64,000 nucleotides of DNA, taken from NCBI GenBank assembly GCA_029851415.1, contig CM056744.1, positions 13,213,268-13,277,267 of the forward strand, written 5' to 3'. This document shows, one piece after another, positions 63,286-64,000 of the stretch. Source of the DNA: Eretmocerus hayati (taxonomy: Eukaryota > Arthropoda > Insecta > Hymenoptera > Aphelinidae). Position numbers and translations under genes: made by a program. Under the pieces are notes generated by a model. It saw nothing but the letters and a program-made list of their open reading frames with translations, ran no database searches and had not been told where the DNA came from. Numbering within the stretch: position 1 is the first letter of the stretch; each line of letters starts with the position of its first letter.

Positions 63286-64000
63286 TTATTTAACTAGAGG
63301 TCGTGTGTTATCTTCTTCTTGACAGCAAACTTCTCTGTACTTCTTCACTTCAGCCATGTACAAAGACCACGCATCTTTGGGTTTATCAGTTTGCTGTTCA
63401 GTTACTTTTTGTTTTGCTACCATTCCTGTCTTCAGTATTCTCCCACCGCGTCTCTTACCAACCATCAATGGAGGTGGCGGTGCTGGTTTTTCTTCCAAAA
63501 TTATTGATGGAGATGGCGAAGGATCTGGCTGTACCTGTTGTTGCTGCATTTTTTTGAACATTTCCATGAAACTTCCATCATTCTTAAACGCATTTGGTTG
63601 CACTGGTGGATGGAGAACAGGTGGAGGTGCAAATGCATTTGAAAAGCCACCAGACTTTGATGACTTCTGTTTGCCTTTATTCCGCTTCTTGCTCTCCCTA
63701 TTTCTCCCATAGGAGTGTGATTCTCTGGGATTTGATCTTGAGCTTGATCTTGATCTAGATCTAGATCTAGATCTAGACCTAGATCTTGAATTTGATCTTG
63801 ATCGGGATCTCGACCTTGATCTTGATCGAGACCTAGATCTGGACATTGACCTACTCCTTCTGGAGTTTTTATATTTGTCTTTATCTCTCCGTCTACATTT
63901 TTCTCTGTCTTTATCTTTGTCTTGATCTTTGTCCCTCTTGCGGCTTCTTTCCCTGTCTCTATCTCTATCTCTATCCCTGTCTTTTTCACGATCTAATGAT
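63286..64000 (-). CDS. TRIR: TRIR/C19orf43-like protein with an added RS/RD-rich region (5' end outside window)
   Basis: Human TRIR (C19orf43) is a small nuclear protein reported to bind telomerase RNA and to have RNase activity. The minus-strand frame is open from the window edge to the stop at 63286-63288, at least 237 codons. The C-terminal third carries the family block: NDGSFMEMFKKM, VGKRRGGRILKTGMVAKQK, DAWSLYMAEVKKYREVC and the end EEDNTRPLVK. N-terminal to it lies an alternating Arg-Asp/Lys-Asp stretch and then a long Arg-Ser repeat (about 63721-63885), a region I do not recall in the human protein, resembling those of SR splicing factors. A proline-rich linker (FAPPPVLHPPVQP, PSPSPS) follows. 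The true start lies beyond 64000. The assignment rests on the C-terminal block. Confidence 0.85.
   Translation of the reverse strand, partial: SLDREKDRDRDRDRDRERSRKRDKDQDKDKDREKCRRRDKDKYKNSRRSRSMSRSRSRSRSRSRSRSRSNSRSRSRSRSRSRSRSSSRSNPRESHSYGRNRESKKRNKGKQKSSKSGGFSNAFAPPPVLHPPVQPNAFKNDGSFMEMFKKMQQQQVQPDPSPSPSIILEEKPAPPPPLMVGKRRGGRILKTGMVAKQKVTEQQTDKPKDAWSLYMAEVKKYREVCCQEEDNTRPLVK
63730..63845 (-). repeat. Hexanucleotide repeat encoding the Arg-Ser run
   Basis: AGATCT/AGATCA-type six-base units repeated about 19 times with drift, coding for Arg-Ser dipeptides. The periodicity makes all three minus-strand frames open here, which explains the second, Asp/Leu-rich ORF over the same bases. Confidence 0.85.

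Noticed and set aside
63501..63989. 162-codon minus-strand ORF rich in Asp, Leu and Gln over the TRIR-like gene
   Set aside because: It is the other reading frame of the AGATCT repeat; the Arg-Ser frame continues into the conserved TRIR C-terminus and is the real one.

Overview
The window is eukaryotic and looks like insect nuclear DNA. It is AT-rich and full of short tandem repeats and small inverted-repeat transposons. Its genes have short GT-AG introns, and the encoded proteins are single-copy animal housekeeping proteins. A hymenopteran-type genome is plausible, but the sequence alone does not fix the order or species.

About 1-48,500 is gene-poor. I found no convincing multi-exon gene there. 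It holds microsatellites, homopolymer runs, several short non-autonomous DNA transposons (two with clear TAA/TTA or TA target duplications, two with elements nested inside them), and a recurring series of long imperfect inverted repeats (about 0.2-1.3 kb) that would fold into long hairpins if transcribed. Three isolated ORF or exon candidates are recorded at low confidence: near 34.2 kb (+), 46.1 kb (-) and 48.5 kb (-).

About 48,500-64,000 is gene-dense and can be read at exon level. In order it holds: RPA2 (+, 2 exons), TONSL (+, 11 coding exons, complete, about 1,334 aa), USB1 (-, 4 exons, 258 aa), an OVCA2-type serine hydrolase (-, 5 exons, 226 aa), preceded in the same inferred transcript by a 52-codon ORF of unknown function, COX6B (-, 2 exons, 93 aa), and a TRIR/C19orf43-like gene (-, running off the right edge) with an added Arg-Ser/Arg-Asp-rich region. 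For RPA2, TONSL, USB1, OVCA2 and COX6B the inferred splice phases join in frame, which strongly supports the models.

RPA2 and TONSL are head-to-tail neighbours and both act at replication forks: RPA2 coats single-stranded DNA, and TONSL with MMS22L handles stalled forks and reads new histone H4. USB1 trims U6 snRNA, COX6B is a respiratory-chain subunit, OVCA2 is a small esterase, and TRIR-like proteins are linked to RNA processing. Apart from RPA2-TONSL this is a compact housekeeping cluster, not one pathway.
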